NCBI RefSeq assembly: GCF_007833275.1
Contig: NZ_CP042241.1
Location: forward strand, 1,798,001-1,862,000
Reading direction: 5' to 3'
Source of the DNA: Salarchaeum sp. JOR-1
GTDB lineage: Archaea; Halobacteriota; Halobacteria; Halobacteriales; Halobacteriaceae
Length of the DNA stretch: 64,000 nucleotides
Position numbers and translations under genes: made by a program. Numbering within the stretch: position 1 is the first letter of the stretch; every line of letters begins with the position of its first letter. Below are positions 34,910-42,482 of the stretch, in pieces. The notes under the pieces are model-generated. The model was not told where the DNA came from. It was given only the letters and a program-made list of their open reading frames with translations, and did no database searches.

Positions 34910-36379
34910 GTGTTCAATTTGGAAAACAAACGAACACGTCTACTGGCAGTAGCCGTCGTGTTCACCTTACTCCTCGCGGGATGTTCATCCCAGCCGCAGC
35001 CAGTCACAGAGACGACGCCAGATTCGGTTGAGGTACCTCCAAGTACTACAGCTGTAGATACTCAAACAACCCGACAGACCACGGAAACAACTACGAGCCA
35101 AACGAGACGAAGTACCGGGACCCGGACAACATCTGGAGAGACGCAAACGAAAAACGAGTCAGCAGCGTTCCCGAGCGCCAACTTGAGTGCCGCTGCGAAA
35201 CTCCGAGCAGAACAGCTCGTCGGTTCGTTCTACGAGCAACTTCCTACATCACAGTCAGAACGGAAGCAGTCGGGATTGGCGGCAGCGGAGGCCATCTGTG
35301 ATGGATATCAAGGTGTTTCCGCTTCAACGAGCCTTAGTGCGGTCGAGGAAAACGGCGGCCTGACGAAAAAACTGGGGCGCCGCATCGCGTATACTACCCA
35401 GATCGTGAATAGTGAGTTCTCTGCGGACGTACCTACTCATTCAGCAGAAACACTTCGGGGAATAACCAGTGATGCCACGAAATACGTCCCCTTGGCGACT
35501 AGCTATCAACGGATGTCTGAATCGGCGTGTACCGCGGTTGAGACAAAAAACCCCGAGGACTTGAAGGAGTTCTACGCGTCAACCGTCGTGTTTGGAGTTG
35601 ATACGATGCTAATCTCGACGGGAGCGTATTATGGCCCTGCGTTTGTCGGCACTCGATTCCTCACGAACAAAGCGAGTCAAGCGGGTCTGTATCGTCTGCG
35701 ATACGTAATCGGAAACCGGGGTTGGGCGCTTGGGATGAGCGAGATTCACTTCGCGCTTCGGGGAAAACTCTCAACAACAGCGTCCTCAATGATGAATGAA
35801 GTCGCTCAACGCGGCCTCAATATGAGTCGCGAGGATATCGACTGGGAGTATATAGCTCAAGCACAGGGAGCGACGGTTAACGATTTAGTTGAAGCCGGAG
35901 CAAATCCACTTCCGGAGTCTGCATCGTGGAGCTACAATAGCTCGAACCGTACTAAGCGAGTGGAAGTGACTGTGGGGAACGAAACACGGATTATATCTGT
36001 TCCAGTAGGGCTCAACAGCAGTTCCTTGGAATACTCCACAGAGGTCGCTAATGTATCTGAACTCTCAGATGCTACGAAAGGGCTCCTCATTCAGGCTGGG
36101 AATACAACTGATATCGCAATAGATACAGTCACTGGAGTCAGCTCAGATATCGCGAACGCGTCTGGCGGCCTAATAGAGGATGCCGAGAACGCGACTGACT
36201 GCGCAACAACCGAGGATAATTCTTCAGAAGGTGGATGGCGTGGGGTACTGGATGAAACTGCTGATGCAGTCAAAGAGTGCGTATCTGGGGATGAAGAAGG
36301 AGATGAAGATAGCGAGGGGGATGGTGGTGGAGTGATCCCTTGGAATCAAACCAATATCGAGGTTTCAGTCCGAAAATAG
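34910..36379 (+). CDS. Low-GC lipoprotein with Thr-rich stalk, unknown
   Basis: This 489-residue protein starts with GTG. A signal peptide ends in a lipobox (TLLLAGC, Cys25), followed by a Thr/Ser/Gln-rich stalk (residues 28-85) likely to be O-glycosylated. A largely helical domain follows (residues 90-330) with two hydrophobic stretches (FGVDTMLISTGAYYGPAFVG near residue 225). Then a beta region contains many N-glycosylation sequons (NSSN, NETR, NSSS, NTTD, NASG) and a Glu/Asp tail. It is extracellular and membrane-anchored. It probably works with the membrane protein encoded just upstream. No homologue is recognised. Confidence 0.72.
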   Translation: MFNLENKRTRLLAVAVVFTLLLAGCSSQPQPVTETTPDSVEVPPSTTAVDTQTTRQTTETTTSQTRRSTGTRTTSGETQTKNESAAFPSANLSAAAKLRAEQLVGSFYEQLPTSQSERKQSGLAAAEAICDGYQGVSASTSLSAVEENGGLTKKLGRRIAYTTQIVNSEFSADVPTHSAETLRGITSDATKYVPLATSYQRMSESACTAVETKNPEDLKEFYASTVVFGVDTMLISTGAYYGPAFVGTRFLTNKASQAGLYRLRYVIGNRGWALGMSEIHFALRGKLSTTASSMMNEVAQRGLNMSREDIDWEYIAQAQGATVNDLVEAGANPLPESASWSYNSSNRTKRVEVTVGNETRIISVPVGLNSSSLEYSTEVANVSELSDATKGLLIQAGNTTDIAIDTVTGVSSDIANASGGLIEDAENATDCATTEDNSSEGGWRGVLDETADAVKECVSGDEEGDEDSEGDGGGVIPWNQTNIEVSVRK

Positions 36380-36384
36380 ACTGC

Positions 36385-36972
36385 CTACAACCACTCTACC
36401 TTCCCGCGTTCTCGTTTCTGGGCATCAGGGCTGTAGGTTCCGCGGTAGTGTTCCAAGAACGTCTCCAGATCGTCCCAGCCGCCCCAGTCGCAGACGAGGA
36501 GAGAGTCGACTTCGGCGCTCTTGAGTGCGGTCGCCCACGTGCGGCGGAGGTCGTGGACGGTGAGGTAGTTCCAGCCGGGGTCGTCGGTCTCGGCGGCCAG
36601 CTCGGCGGCGGCGCGTTCGACCCAGCGCCGGAGTGTCCTGGTCGTCGTGATATCGAGCAGTGGGTCACTGCTGTCGGCGTCGCGGAACTCGTCGAGGGTT
36701 CGGACGGTGGTGTAGAGGTCGCGCGGGATTGGCGTCTCACGGAACTTTTCGCCTTTGCCGTGCCAGACGCGGAGCATCGGGCCGGCTTCGGTGTCGACGA
36801 CGTGTTCGGGAGCGACATCGAGGACTTCGTGACTGCGGAGCCCGCAGCGCGCGCCGAGCGCGAGCGCGATGCGCTGTTGCTGGGTGTCGGTGGCGTCGAG
36901 CAGCTCGTCGACTTCGTCGTCGCTGAGCCATACCTTCATGTCGTCGCGGGAGTCGTGCTCTCGGAGATTCAT
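36385..36972 (-). CDS. Short tyrosine integrase, SNJ2 (pleolipovirus) type
   Basis: The protein has 195 residues, catalytic domain only: the N-terminal core-binding domain of XerC/D proteins is absent. The catalytic set is visible: Arg in GARCGLRSHEVL, Lys in WHGKGEKFRETPIP, HDLRR, a Trp in WGGWDDLETFLEH at the usual second-His position, and Tyr in EHYRGTYSP. Sequence and length resemble IntSNJ2-type integrases, which insert pleolipovirus-like elements into tRNA genes with the help of small accessory proteins. It ends six bases from the lipoprotein gene, and the tRNA-Trp gene lies 1.6 kb to the right. Confidence 0.85.
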   Translation of the reverse strand: MNLREHDSRDDMKVWLSDDEVDELLDATDTQQQRIALALGARCGLRSHEVLDVAPEHVVDTEAGPMLRVWHGKGEKFRETPIPRDLYTTVRTLDEFRDADSSDPLLDITTTRTLRRWVERAAAELAAETDDPGWNYLTVHDLRRTWATALKSAEVDSLLVCDWGGWDDLETFLEHYRGTYSPDAQKRERGKVEWL

Positions 36973-37111
36973 GCTGTCCGGCTTCCCCGTATCGGAGACA
37001 AATTCGCCCGTCCCTCTAGTTCTATCGGTGGTGTGAGCGCGAAAATCGGGCGAAATGTCCGACTCTCAGTGTAATCGGACAGAGGGGTGTCGGCGTAAGA
37101 TAGATACTCTC

Positions 37112-37128
37112 GTATACAGTACGTATAC
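37112..37128. promoter_or_regulatory. Operator of the vapBC module
   Basis: Two copies of the self-complementary hexamer GTATAC (37112-37117 and 37123-37128) are 11 bases apart, one helical turn, ending two bases before the vapB ATG. Antitoxins of this kind bind such sites with the toxin to repress their own operon, so this is very likely the autoregulatory operator overlapping the promoter. Confidence 0.7.
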
Positions 37129-37130
37129 AC

Positions 37131-37328
37131 ATGAGTACGACACTCCGCGTCTCGGACGACACGAAAGCGCTCCTAGAGCGCTTGAAGCGGGACGACGAGA
37201 CGTTCGACGAACTCCTCGAACGCCTCGCACAGAGCGAGAAGCCGATTAACGTCGGTGCGTGGAGCGAAGATCAGGCTGACCGTGCGCGAACGGCCGTGAA
37301 GCGCTCGCGGGAGAGCTTCGAACGGTGA
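37131..37328 (+). CDS. vapB: VapB-type antitoxin
   Basis: This 65-residue protein starts MSTTLRVSDDTKALLERLKR, a ribbon-helix-helix-like N-terminus that would bind the operator just upstream. The C-terminal half (EKPINVGAWSEDQADRARTAVKRS) is the disordered region expected to wrap the toxin and block its active site. The stop overlaps the toxin start (GTG) by four bases, giving the strict antitoxin-first coupling of VapBC modules. Confidence 0.85.
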   Translation: MSTTLRVSDDTKALLERLKRDDETFDELLERLAQSEKPINVGAWSEDQADRARTAVKRSRESFER

Positions 37329-37723
37329 CCTTCCTCGATTCTTCGGTCATCATCGACATGCTCGAAGGCGTCCCCGAGGTCGTCGCGTACGTCGAAGACC
37401 GCGGGCAACCCTACCTCACGTCCTCCCTCTGCGTCTTCGAAGTCATCACCGGCGAGCTGGGCGTCGGCTCGACCGATGTCGTCGAAGTCCGCCAGGACTT
37501 CGGGGGCGTCCAAGCACTCGACGTGAACGAGAACATCGCCCTCGAAGCCGCGCGAATACAGGATCAACTGCTCGACGACGGGGCGCGAATGGCGACTCGA
37601 GATCTACTGATTGCCGCGACGGCGCGCTCCACCGGCGCGGAACTCGTCGTCGCCGACGACGACTTCGAAACCCGCCTACTCACCGACTTGATGGAGGTTA
37701 CGAACCTCCGGAACGAGACCTAA
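37325..37723 (+). CDS. vapC: VapC-type PIN domain toxin
   Basis: The 132-residue PIN domain has its acidic active site intact: Asp5 in MTFLDSSVI, Glu39 in CVFEVITGE, Asp93 in TRDLLIAATA and Asp111-113 in VVADDDFE. VapC toxins are Mg2+-dependent RNases that typically cut tRNA or the sarcin-ricin loop. The start is GTG inside the antitoxin's last codons. Since all four acids are present the toxin should be active and need VapB for neutralisation, which would help retain the surrounding element. Confidence 0.88.
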   Translation: MTFLDSSVIIDMLEGVPEVVAYVEDRGQPYLTSSLCVFEVITGELGVGSTDVVEVRQDFGGVQALDVNENIALEAARIQDQLLDDGARMATRDLLIAATARSTGAELVVADDDFETRLLTDLMEVTNLRNET

Positions 37724-37739
37724 ACCGCGCGCGAAAAAG

Positions 37740-38221
37740 TTAGTCTACCGCGTCGGGGTCGGTGATGACCGCGGCCGCGTCGATGGACAAGCGCGTGTCA
37801 CTCCCGCTCTCTCCTTCGTAAACGACGACGCGATCGCCGATAGTGAGCGCGTCGAGTTCCGGGTCGTGTCGGGACTGGGGCCGTCGACGGTGTCCCACGC
37901 CTGTTCGAGGTCAAGGAGGGAGCCGCGGAGCGCGGTCGCCGCGATACCGGTCTCGCTCGCCATCTGGCCGTCCGTCAGGTCGAACCGCAGGCCGAGCCGG
38001 GTGTTCGCGTGGTTGAACGCGGCCTGATACACCGAGTCGAGTGTGTCGTCGCTGGGCCGGTACTCGTCGTCCTCGTTCGGCTGATGCTCGTTGACGGCGT
38101 CGTCGGCGAGTTCGCGGAGCAACTGACTCCGGCTCTTGTCTTGGGCGTCGGCGTCGAGGGGGCGGAGCCAGGAGGTGGTGCGCTGGTCGCGTTCGGTGCG
38201 GAAGGCGAGCGGCCAGGTCAT
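37740..38221 (-). pseudogene. Frameshifted provirus-type gene (MTWPLAF family)
   Basis: From the ATG at 38219-38221 the frame reads MTWPLAFRTERDQRTTSW and stays convincing to LLDLEQAWDTVDG. It then turns into Ser/Thr/Arg-rich sequence. A different frame picks up good coding sequence: HDPELDALTIGDRVVVYEGE, then SDTRLSIDAAAVITDPDAVD and TAA at 37740-37742. A single-base shift near 37865-37890 would join them into a protein of about 160 residues. It may be a real inactivating mutation, programmed shifting or a sequence error. The start overlaps the microprotein gene upstream (ATGA). Function unknown. Confidence 0.7.
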
Positions 38222-38340
38222 GATCCCCTCCGTGCGTCGTTGCTGCCGTGTGGTCTCTCAGGGCACTCGCGGCGTGGGATGCCGCCGCGGGAGGTTGTCG
38301 TGTGGAGGCGTGCGCCGCAGACCGGGCAGTAGTTCCTCAC
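38218..38340 (-). CDS. Zinc-binding microprotein, 40 residues
   Basis: The GTG at 38338-38340 starts MRNYCPVCGARLHTTTS, a CPxCG zinc knuckle, with a later Cys in RRECPERPHG and a His nearby as possible third and fourth ligands. It ends in TGA overlapping the next gene's ATG, and its own start overlaps the stop of the microprotein gene upstream. This chain of overlaps strongly supports translation. CPxCG microproteins are common in haloarchaea and often affect gene regulation or small-molecule binding; the role of this one is unknown. Confidence 0.72.
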   Translation of the reverse strand: MRNYCPVCGARLHTTTSRGGIPRRECPERPHGSNDARRGS

Positions 38341-38456
38341 GGCTGGCACATCCCGTTAGTTCGCGCTGGGCAGCGTTGGTCGTCGTCGCGGATGTAGCCG
38401 CCGCAGTAGTCGCAGATTTGGGTGTCGTCGTGGTCACCCTGGTTGGTGGCGCTCAC
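38337..38456 (-). CDS. Zinc-finger microprotein, 39 residues
   Basis: The GTG at 38454-38456 starts MSATNQGDHDDTQICDYCGG, with a CxxCG pair, then DDDQRCPARTNGMCQP with two more cysteines, giving four Cys ligands for zinc. It is the first gene of a three-gene operon (this one, the 40-residue microprotein and the frameshifted gene) linked by four-base overlaps, pointing away from the tRNA-Trp gene 80 bases to its right. Such small proteins often sit at the tRNA-proximal end of integrated elements in haloarchaea. Confidence 0.68.
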   Translation of the reverse strand: MSATNQGDHDDTQICDYCGGYIRDDDQRCPARTNGMCQP

Positions 38457-38535
38457 GTCGACCACCCCGTGAGTTGTGGGCGGCGAGCTAACGGCTGAGA
38501 AGCGGTAATTTCTTCCGCATTTAACTTAAATGAAG

Positions 38536-38712
38536 TGGGGCCGGAGGGATTTGAACCCCCGATCGACTGATATCTCCGGTGCGCCTCGGAACTCCAGAGG
38601 GTCGTCGTCGCGAGCCGATGATCAGTCGGTCGCTCGGTATACCAGTCTGGAATTTCGTCCCGGGCGCGTGGCCTCTGGAGTCAGTCGCCATGCCTGGCTT
38701 GGCCACAGCCCC
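38536..38712 (-). tRNA. tRNA-Trp (CCA anticodon) with intron
   Basis: Exon 1 runs from 38712 to 38675 (38 nt, ending CTCCAG with anticodon CCA). The intron occupies 38674-38572 (103 nt). Exon 2 covers 38571-38536 (36 nt, ending in GGCCCC plus discriminator A). The spliced molecule has 74 nt with GGGGCTG/CGGCCCC acceptor and an ACTGA-CTCCAGA-TCAGT anticodon arm. The intron after position 37 is the conserved haloarchaeal Trp intron, cut by the splicing endonuclease at a bulge-helix-bulge. Confidence 0.95.
38572..38674 (-). ncRNA. tRNA-Trp intron with box C/D guide features
   Basis: In other haloarchaea this intron acts as a box C/D RNA that directs 2'-O-methylation of C34 and U39 of tRNA-Trp. 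Here TCTGGAGT (38598 down to 38591) is complementary to the anticodon loop ACTCCAGA. The G facing C34 lies exactly five bases before CCGA (38589-38586), a D-box-like sequence, as the guide rule requires. A second segment GACTGAT complements ATCAGTC of exon 2. Box sequences are degenerate, so the assignment rests on position and homology. Confidence 0.65.
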
Positions 38713-38928
38713 GTGCACTCGTTCGTTGGGGGATTCGCAGTAAATGGGTTTCGATTCAGATAGGGTCGGCGTAGTGGTGGGCGGTGTCGTCAACGCTGTC
38801 TGATCGGTTGGGTCGCCTCAGAGCGGTCAGCGGTTCTCGATGGATGTGTTCGCGGTATTTCGGGGTGTCTTCAGGGCAGCTGTCGGCGAGCGTGGCGTTC
38901 TTTCTGTCGCTCTACGCGAGGGCGGAGG
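38713..38928. other. Intergenic region beside tRNA-Trp
   Basis: About 215 bases on the 5' side of the tRNA-Trp gene, also lying past the end of the DUF5795-type gene. It should include the tRNA promoter. I see no coding frame with the genome's codon character and no strong palindrome. Confidence 0.4.
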
Positions 38929-39156
38929 TCACGCCTCGGTGCGCTCGCTCCAGTCACAGTTCTGGCACTTGTACCCGGTTGCGAGTTCGGTGACCGACGG
39001 CATGTAGGTGACGGCGATGACGTCGCCGCCGCAGTCGGGACACTCGCGGTCGGCGTCCTCGATGGATTCTGCCTCCATGACGGAGTCGCCTTCGACGAGT
39101 TCGGCGAGTTTCTTCGGGGTGACCATGCGGCCTTGGACGACGCGGTTCTCAGACAT
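38929..39156 (-). CDS. DUF5795 family zinc-binding protein
   Basis: This 75-residue protein starts MSENRVVQGRMVTPKKLAEL and contains two CxxC pairs (ECPDCGG and KCQNCDW) typical of a zinc ribbon. It matches the haloarchaeal DUF5795 family of unknown function. It begins 38 bases beyond the stop of the DUF5794 gene on the same strand, so the two are likely cotranscribed. Confidence 0.82.
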   Translation of the reverse strand: MSENRVVQGRMVTPKKLAELVEGDSVMEAESIEDADRECPDCGGDVIAVTYMPSVTELATGYKCQNCDWSERTEA

Positions 39157-39193
39157 ACTCGGGGGGAACGCACGGAGCGCCCTAAGACCTCCG

Positions 39194-40057
39194 TTACAGC
39201 CAGGGCGCGCGTTCCTCGCTGGCGTCTTCGCCGGGATACGCGCGGCCGGACTCCTCGTTGTCGCCGCCGTCCGTGGCGGTCGTCTGGTCTTCGGGAGTGG
39301 GTGTGTCGCCGTGCGCGAGTTCGTCGGCGGCGTCGGGGTCGATTGCGAGCACGCCCGCGACGGCGAAGACGACGATGGGGGCTTGCGGGGGAATGGTCGC
39401 GGGGACGAACAGGCTGAGCGCGAGCGTCGCGAGCGCGACGGCGCTGCCGAACCGGAAGCGGTCGATGTCGATGAGGCGATAGAGGTAGGGCTGGGCGAAC
39501 ACGACGCCGAGCGCGAACGCGACGGCGACCAGGCCGGCGGCGGCGGCGTGCAGCATCAGCGTGGGGTTCGTCTGGACGGACAGCGTCACGTCGCCGAGGC
39601 TGACGGCGGCGACGAATCCGAGGCCGACGATGACGCCGGGGCTCGGGAGGTACTCGCCGATGGTGGCGCTCGCGGTCTTCGCGGCGATGGCGAGGATGAC
39701 GAGACCCGCGAACCGCTCGAAGACGTGGATGTTGAGCAGGCTCTCGATCGTCGGGGCGAGTGCGGCTTCGACGACCGCGAGCGCGACGAGCGGGATGCCG
39801 ACGGTGAGAACCGCGCGTGCTTGCTTGCGAACGTCGGTTTCGAGTTCGGCGAGGATGACGGCGACGGTGGCGCTTCCGCCGAAGACGAGGAGGCCGACTT
39901 GGAGGACGCCCGTCCACGTGTCGAGGGTGCCCGCGAGCACGAGCGCGGGGAAGATACCGTCGACGAGCGGGAGGAGCATCACGGTCGCGAGGAGCCGGGT
40001 CGCGCCGCCGACCTGTCGCTCCAGGCGGAGCGCGATTGGGTGGCGTGAGCTACTCAT
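39194..40057 (-). CDS. DUF5794 family membrane protein
   Basis: This 287-residue protein begins MSSSRHPIALRLERQVGGAT and has about eight hydrophobic helices (LLATVMLLPLVDGIFPALVL, LQVGLLVFGGSATVAVILA, AGLVILAIAAKTASATIGEY, LATLALSLFVPATI). It ends in an acidic cytoplasmic tail (ATDGGDNEESGR). It belongs to the haloarchaeal DUF5794 family, function unknown. The frame stays open upstream of the chosen ATG, but that extension is Arg/Pro-rich and non-coding in character. The downstream DUF5795 gene is its usual partner. Confidence 0.82.
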   Translation of the reverse strand: MSSSRHPIALRLERQVGGATRLLATVMLLPLVDGIFPALVLAGTLDTWTGVLQVGLLVFGGSATVAVILAELETDVRKQARAVLTVGIPLVALAVVEAALAPTIESLLNIHVFERFAGLVILAIAAKTASATIGEYLPSPGVIVGLGFVAAVSLGDVTLSVQTNPTLMLHAAAAGLVAVAFALGVVFAQPYLYRLIDIDRFRFGSAVALATLALSLFVPATIPPQAPIVVFAVAGVLAIDPDAADELAHGDTPTPEDQTTATDGGDNEESGRAYPGEDASEERAPWL

Positions 40058-40495
40058 CAGGGGTGATGGCGGTAACCGGGTGCCGTCCGGTGGTGGCGGG
40101 GACGCGACGACCTGGCGGCGCCGTGTCGACCGGCGGGCTGCCAGTCGAAGGTCTGTCCCGTTGTCCCGAATTTCGCGCACACGAGTGTCTGAATGCCGGA
40201 GGGGAGGGCGTGGTTGCCGGCGGTGCGCGCGATGCTGGGACTGTGGGAGTCCATATGTCCGGATATTCGAGACAAATTTATAAGTATTGTGTGAGAAACG
40301 CCGACACGCGCCGATGATAATTTCGCGGTTTTTTAAACTATGGCGTGGGTTCGTGGGTCGAAAATCCCATATCCCGACAATCGTTCACTCTCGCGGCAGT
40401 CGCGGGCGCGTCAGCGCCGAACGACCGTGTGGCATTGTAGTGCACATCCTCGGACGTCTCGGAATGCTTTTACCCCACGAACGTGTGCGATTTAC
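40058..40495. promoter_or_regulatory. AT-enriched divergent promoter region before guaB
   Basis: This 440-base region separates the DUF5794 gene and guaB. It has several AT-rich tracts: ATTTATAAG (40276-40284), TTTTTTAAAC (40329-40338) and CTTTTACC (40467-40474). The last is 26 bases before the guaB ATG and is the probable TATA box for a leaderless transcript. The length and AT content leave room for further control elements. No convincing coding frame is present. Confidence 0.5.
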
Positions 40496-41989
40496 ATGGC
40501 GCGAGACGATTCCAGCGACGGACATTTCTCCCAGAAACTGCAGGTACCGGAAGCGTTGACGTTCGACGACGTTCTTCTCCGTCCGAAGGAGAGTCGCGTC
40601 GAACCAGACGAGGCCGACGTCTCCACGCGCGTCTCCAAGAACGTGGAACTCAACGCGCCCGTGCTCTCCGCGGCGATGGACACTGTCACCGAGAGCGACC
40701 TCGCCATCGCGCTCGCCCGCGAAGGCGGCCTGGGCGTCCTCCACCAGAACATGGACGAAGCGGAGATGGCCGCGGAAATCGAGCGCGTGAAGCGCGCGGA
40801 CGAACTCGTCATCCGCCGCGAGGACGTGGTTACCGCGCGCCCCGAACAGACGATCAGCGACGTGGACGCGATGATGGCCCGGGAGGGCGTGAGCGGCGCG
40901 CCCGTCGTGGACGACGAGGACGAAGTCCTCGGCATCATCTCGAACACGGACATCCGGCCCTATCTCGGCGTGAACGAGGACGACCTCGTCGAGGAGGCGA
41001 TGACGGACGAAGTCATCACCGCCGAGCCCGAGGTCGCCGCGCGCGACGCCCTCGACCTGATGTACGATCACAAGGTCGAACGCCTCCCGATCGTCGAGGA
41101 CGGCAAGCTCGACGGGCTCGTCACGATGCAGAGTATCCTCGAACGCCGCGAACACGACGACGCCGCGCGCGACGAGAACGGCGAACTCGTCGTCGGCGTC
41201 GCTGTCGGCCCGTTCGACGTGGAGCGCGCGGAGACCGCCGACGAAGCGGGCGCTGACGTGGTGTTCATCGACTGCGCGCACGCGCACAACCTCAACGTCA
41301 TCGACTCCGCCCGCGAGATTCGAGAGACCATCGACGCGGACGTCGTCGTCGGGAACGTCGGAACGGCGGAGGCGGCGGAAGCGATCGCGGACTTCGCCGA
41401 CGGCATCAAGGTCGGTATCGGTCCCGGCTCCATCTGCACGACGCGCGTCGTCACGGGCGCGGGGATGCCCCAGATTACGGCAGTCGCTGAAGTCGCTGAC
41501 GTGGCCGCGGAGTACGGCGTGCCCGTCATCGCGGACGGCGGCATCCGGTATTCCGGCGACGCTGCGAAGGCCATCGCCGCGGGCGCGGACGCCGTGATGC
41601 TCGGCTCCTACTTCGCCGGCACCGACGAAGCCCCCGGTCGAGTCATCACCGTGGACGGCAAGAAGTACAAGCAGTACCGCGGCATGGGATCCGTCGGCGC
41701 GATGCAGTCCGGCGGCGGCGAGCGCTACCTCAAGGAAGAACAGGAGGACGAGGAGTTCGTCCCCGAGGGTGTTGAGGCCGCCACCCCCTACAAGGGCAGC
41801 GTCGCGTCCGAACTCCACCAGCTCGTCGGCGGCATCCAGTCCGGCATGGGGTACGTCGGCGCTGACACCATCCCCGCGTACAAGGAACGAGCCGAATTCG
41901 TGCGGGTCTCCCAGGCCGGACAGACCGAAGGGCACCCGCACGACGTGATGATTACGGACGAAGCCCCGAACTACAGCCCGCAGAACTAA
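40496..41989 (+). CDS. guaB: Inosine-5'-monophosphate dehydrogenase
   Basis: The 497-residue protein has an N-terminal TIM-barrel start ([17 protein letters not shown]), a tandem CBS domain insertion (about residues 95-215), and the catalytic loop GPGSICTTR with Cys314. Downstream are [31 protein letters not shown] and a C-terminal flap region ending NYSPQN. It oxidises IMP to XMP with NAD+, the rate-limiting step to GMP. CBS domains bind purine nucleotides for allosteric control. ATG at 40496 matches the TATA box position. Confidence 0.96.
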   Translation: MARDDSSDGHFSQKLQVPEALTFDDVLLRPKESRVEPDEADVSTRVSKNVELNAPVLSAAMDTVTESDLAIALAREGGLGVLHQNMDEAEMAAEIERVKRADELVIRREDVVTARPEQTISDVDAMMAREGVSGAPVVDDEDEVLGIISNTDIRPYLGVNEDDLVEEAMTDEVITAEPEVAARDALDLMYDHKVERLPIVEDGKLDGLVTMQSILERREHDDAARDENGELVVGVAVGPFDVERAETADEAGADVVFIDCAHAHNLNVIDSAREIRETIDADVVVGNVGTAEAAEAIADFADGIKVGIGPGSICTTRVVTGAGMPQITAVAEVADVAAEYGVPVIADGGIRYSGDAAKAIAAGADAVMLGSYFAGTDEAPGRVITVDGKKYKQYRGMGSVGAMQSGGGERYLKEEQEDEEFVPEGVEAATPYKGSVASELHQLVGGIQSGMGYVGADTIPAYKERAEFVRVSQAGQTEGHPHDVMITDEAPNYSPQN

Positions 41990-42099
41990 GCCGTCTGACA
42001 GCTCGGGCTGCAGAACTCTGATTTCGCGGCGTTCGAGTCGGGGTATGCCTTGAACTCGTCACCACACGTGTCGCACTCGTAGGTGTCGAAGTCCGACAT
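41986..42099 (-). CDS. Zinc-finger microprotein, 37 residues
   Basis: Minus-strand ATG at 42097-42099 starts MSDFDTYECDTCGDEFKAYP and ends with FCSPSCQTA. The pattern C-x2-C ... C-x3-C gives four zinc ligands in a TRASH/FLZ-like arrangement. The stop overlaps the guaB stop by four bases. Haloarchaea encode several conserved proteins of this size and pattern with unknown function. Its intact Cys set and acidic composition favour a real gene. Confidence 0.75.
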   Translation of the reverse strand: MSDFDTYECDTCGDEFKAYPDSNAAKSEFCSPSCQTA

Positions 42100-42139
42100 A
42101 TCCGAGGGTATCGCCGCGAGTCAAAAAATCGTTGTGGCG

Positions 42140-42382
42140 CTACTCGCGGCTCGGCACTAACCGCGACTCCGTGCGGACGTACTCGTGGAACGCCTCTCGC
42201 GCCGCCCGTGAGTCCCGGACTTCGATGAGGGTGCTGAGCACGCTGCGTTCGTCTTCCTCGGGCTCGGGGTCGTAGCTGTCGGTGAGTATCTTCGCCTCGT
42301 ACTGCCCGCCCTTCTTGACGATAAATACTCCGTCCGTCTTCTCACCGAGCGTCCAGCGGCCGGCGCGTTGTTGTACAGACAC
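42140..42382 (-). CDS. Small conserved haloarchaeal protein
   Basis: This 80-residue protein starts MSVQQRAGRWTLGEKTDGVF and reads IVKKGGQYEAKILTDSYD, then a helical C-terminal half (LSTLIEVRDSRAAREAFHEY). The acidic, well-formed codon pattern supports it, but no family or function is recognised. It lies alone on the minus strand, with about 100 bases of AT-richer DNA separating it from the HAD gene (42383-42482). Confidence 0.65.
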   Translation of the reverse strand: MSVQQRAGRWTLGEKTDGVFIVKKGGQYEAKILTDSYDPEPEEDERSVLSTLIEVRDSRAAREAFHEYVRTESRLVPSRE

Positions 42383-42482
42383 GGTTTCTCACCTGAACGT
42401 TCCTGACATTCGACCCCACCACCATATATCTTTGCCCAACGGTAACAGTTATCACACACGGTGCGAAAAAAGGGGGCGGCCG

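Noticed and set aside
29794-38536. Attachment-site repeats of the tRNA-Trp 3' end
   Set aside because: I looked for copies of GGGGCCGGAGGG and GATTTGAAC to the left of the tRNA and found none by eye; a short or diverged core cannot be excluded.
41986-42099. Treating the guaB 3' region as non-coding
   Set aside because: The four well-placed cysteines and acidic composition of the 37-residue frame favour a real microprotein gene, so it was kept as a CDS.
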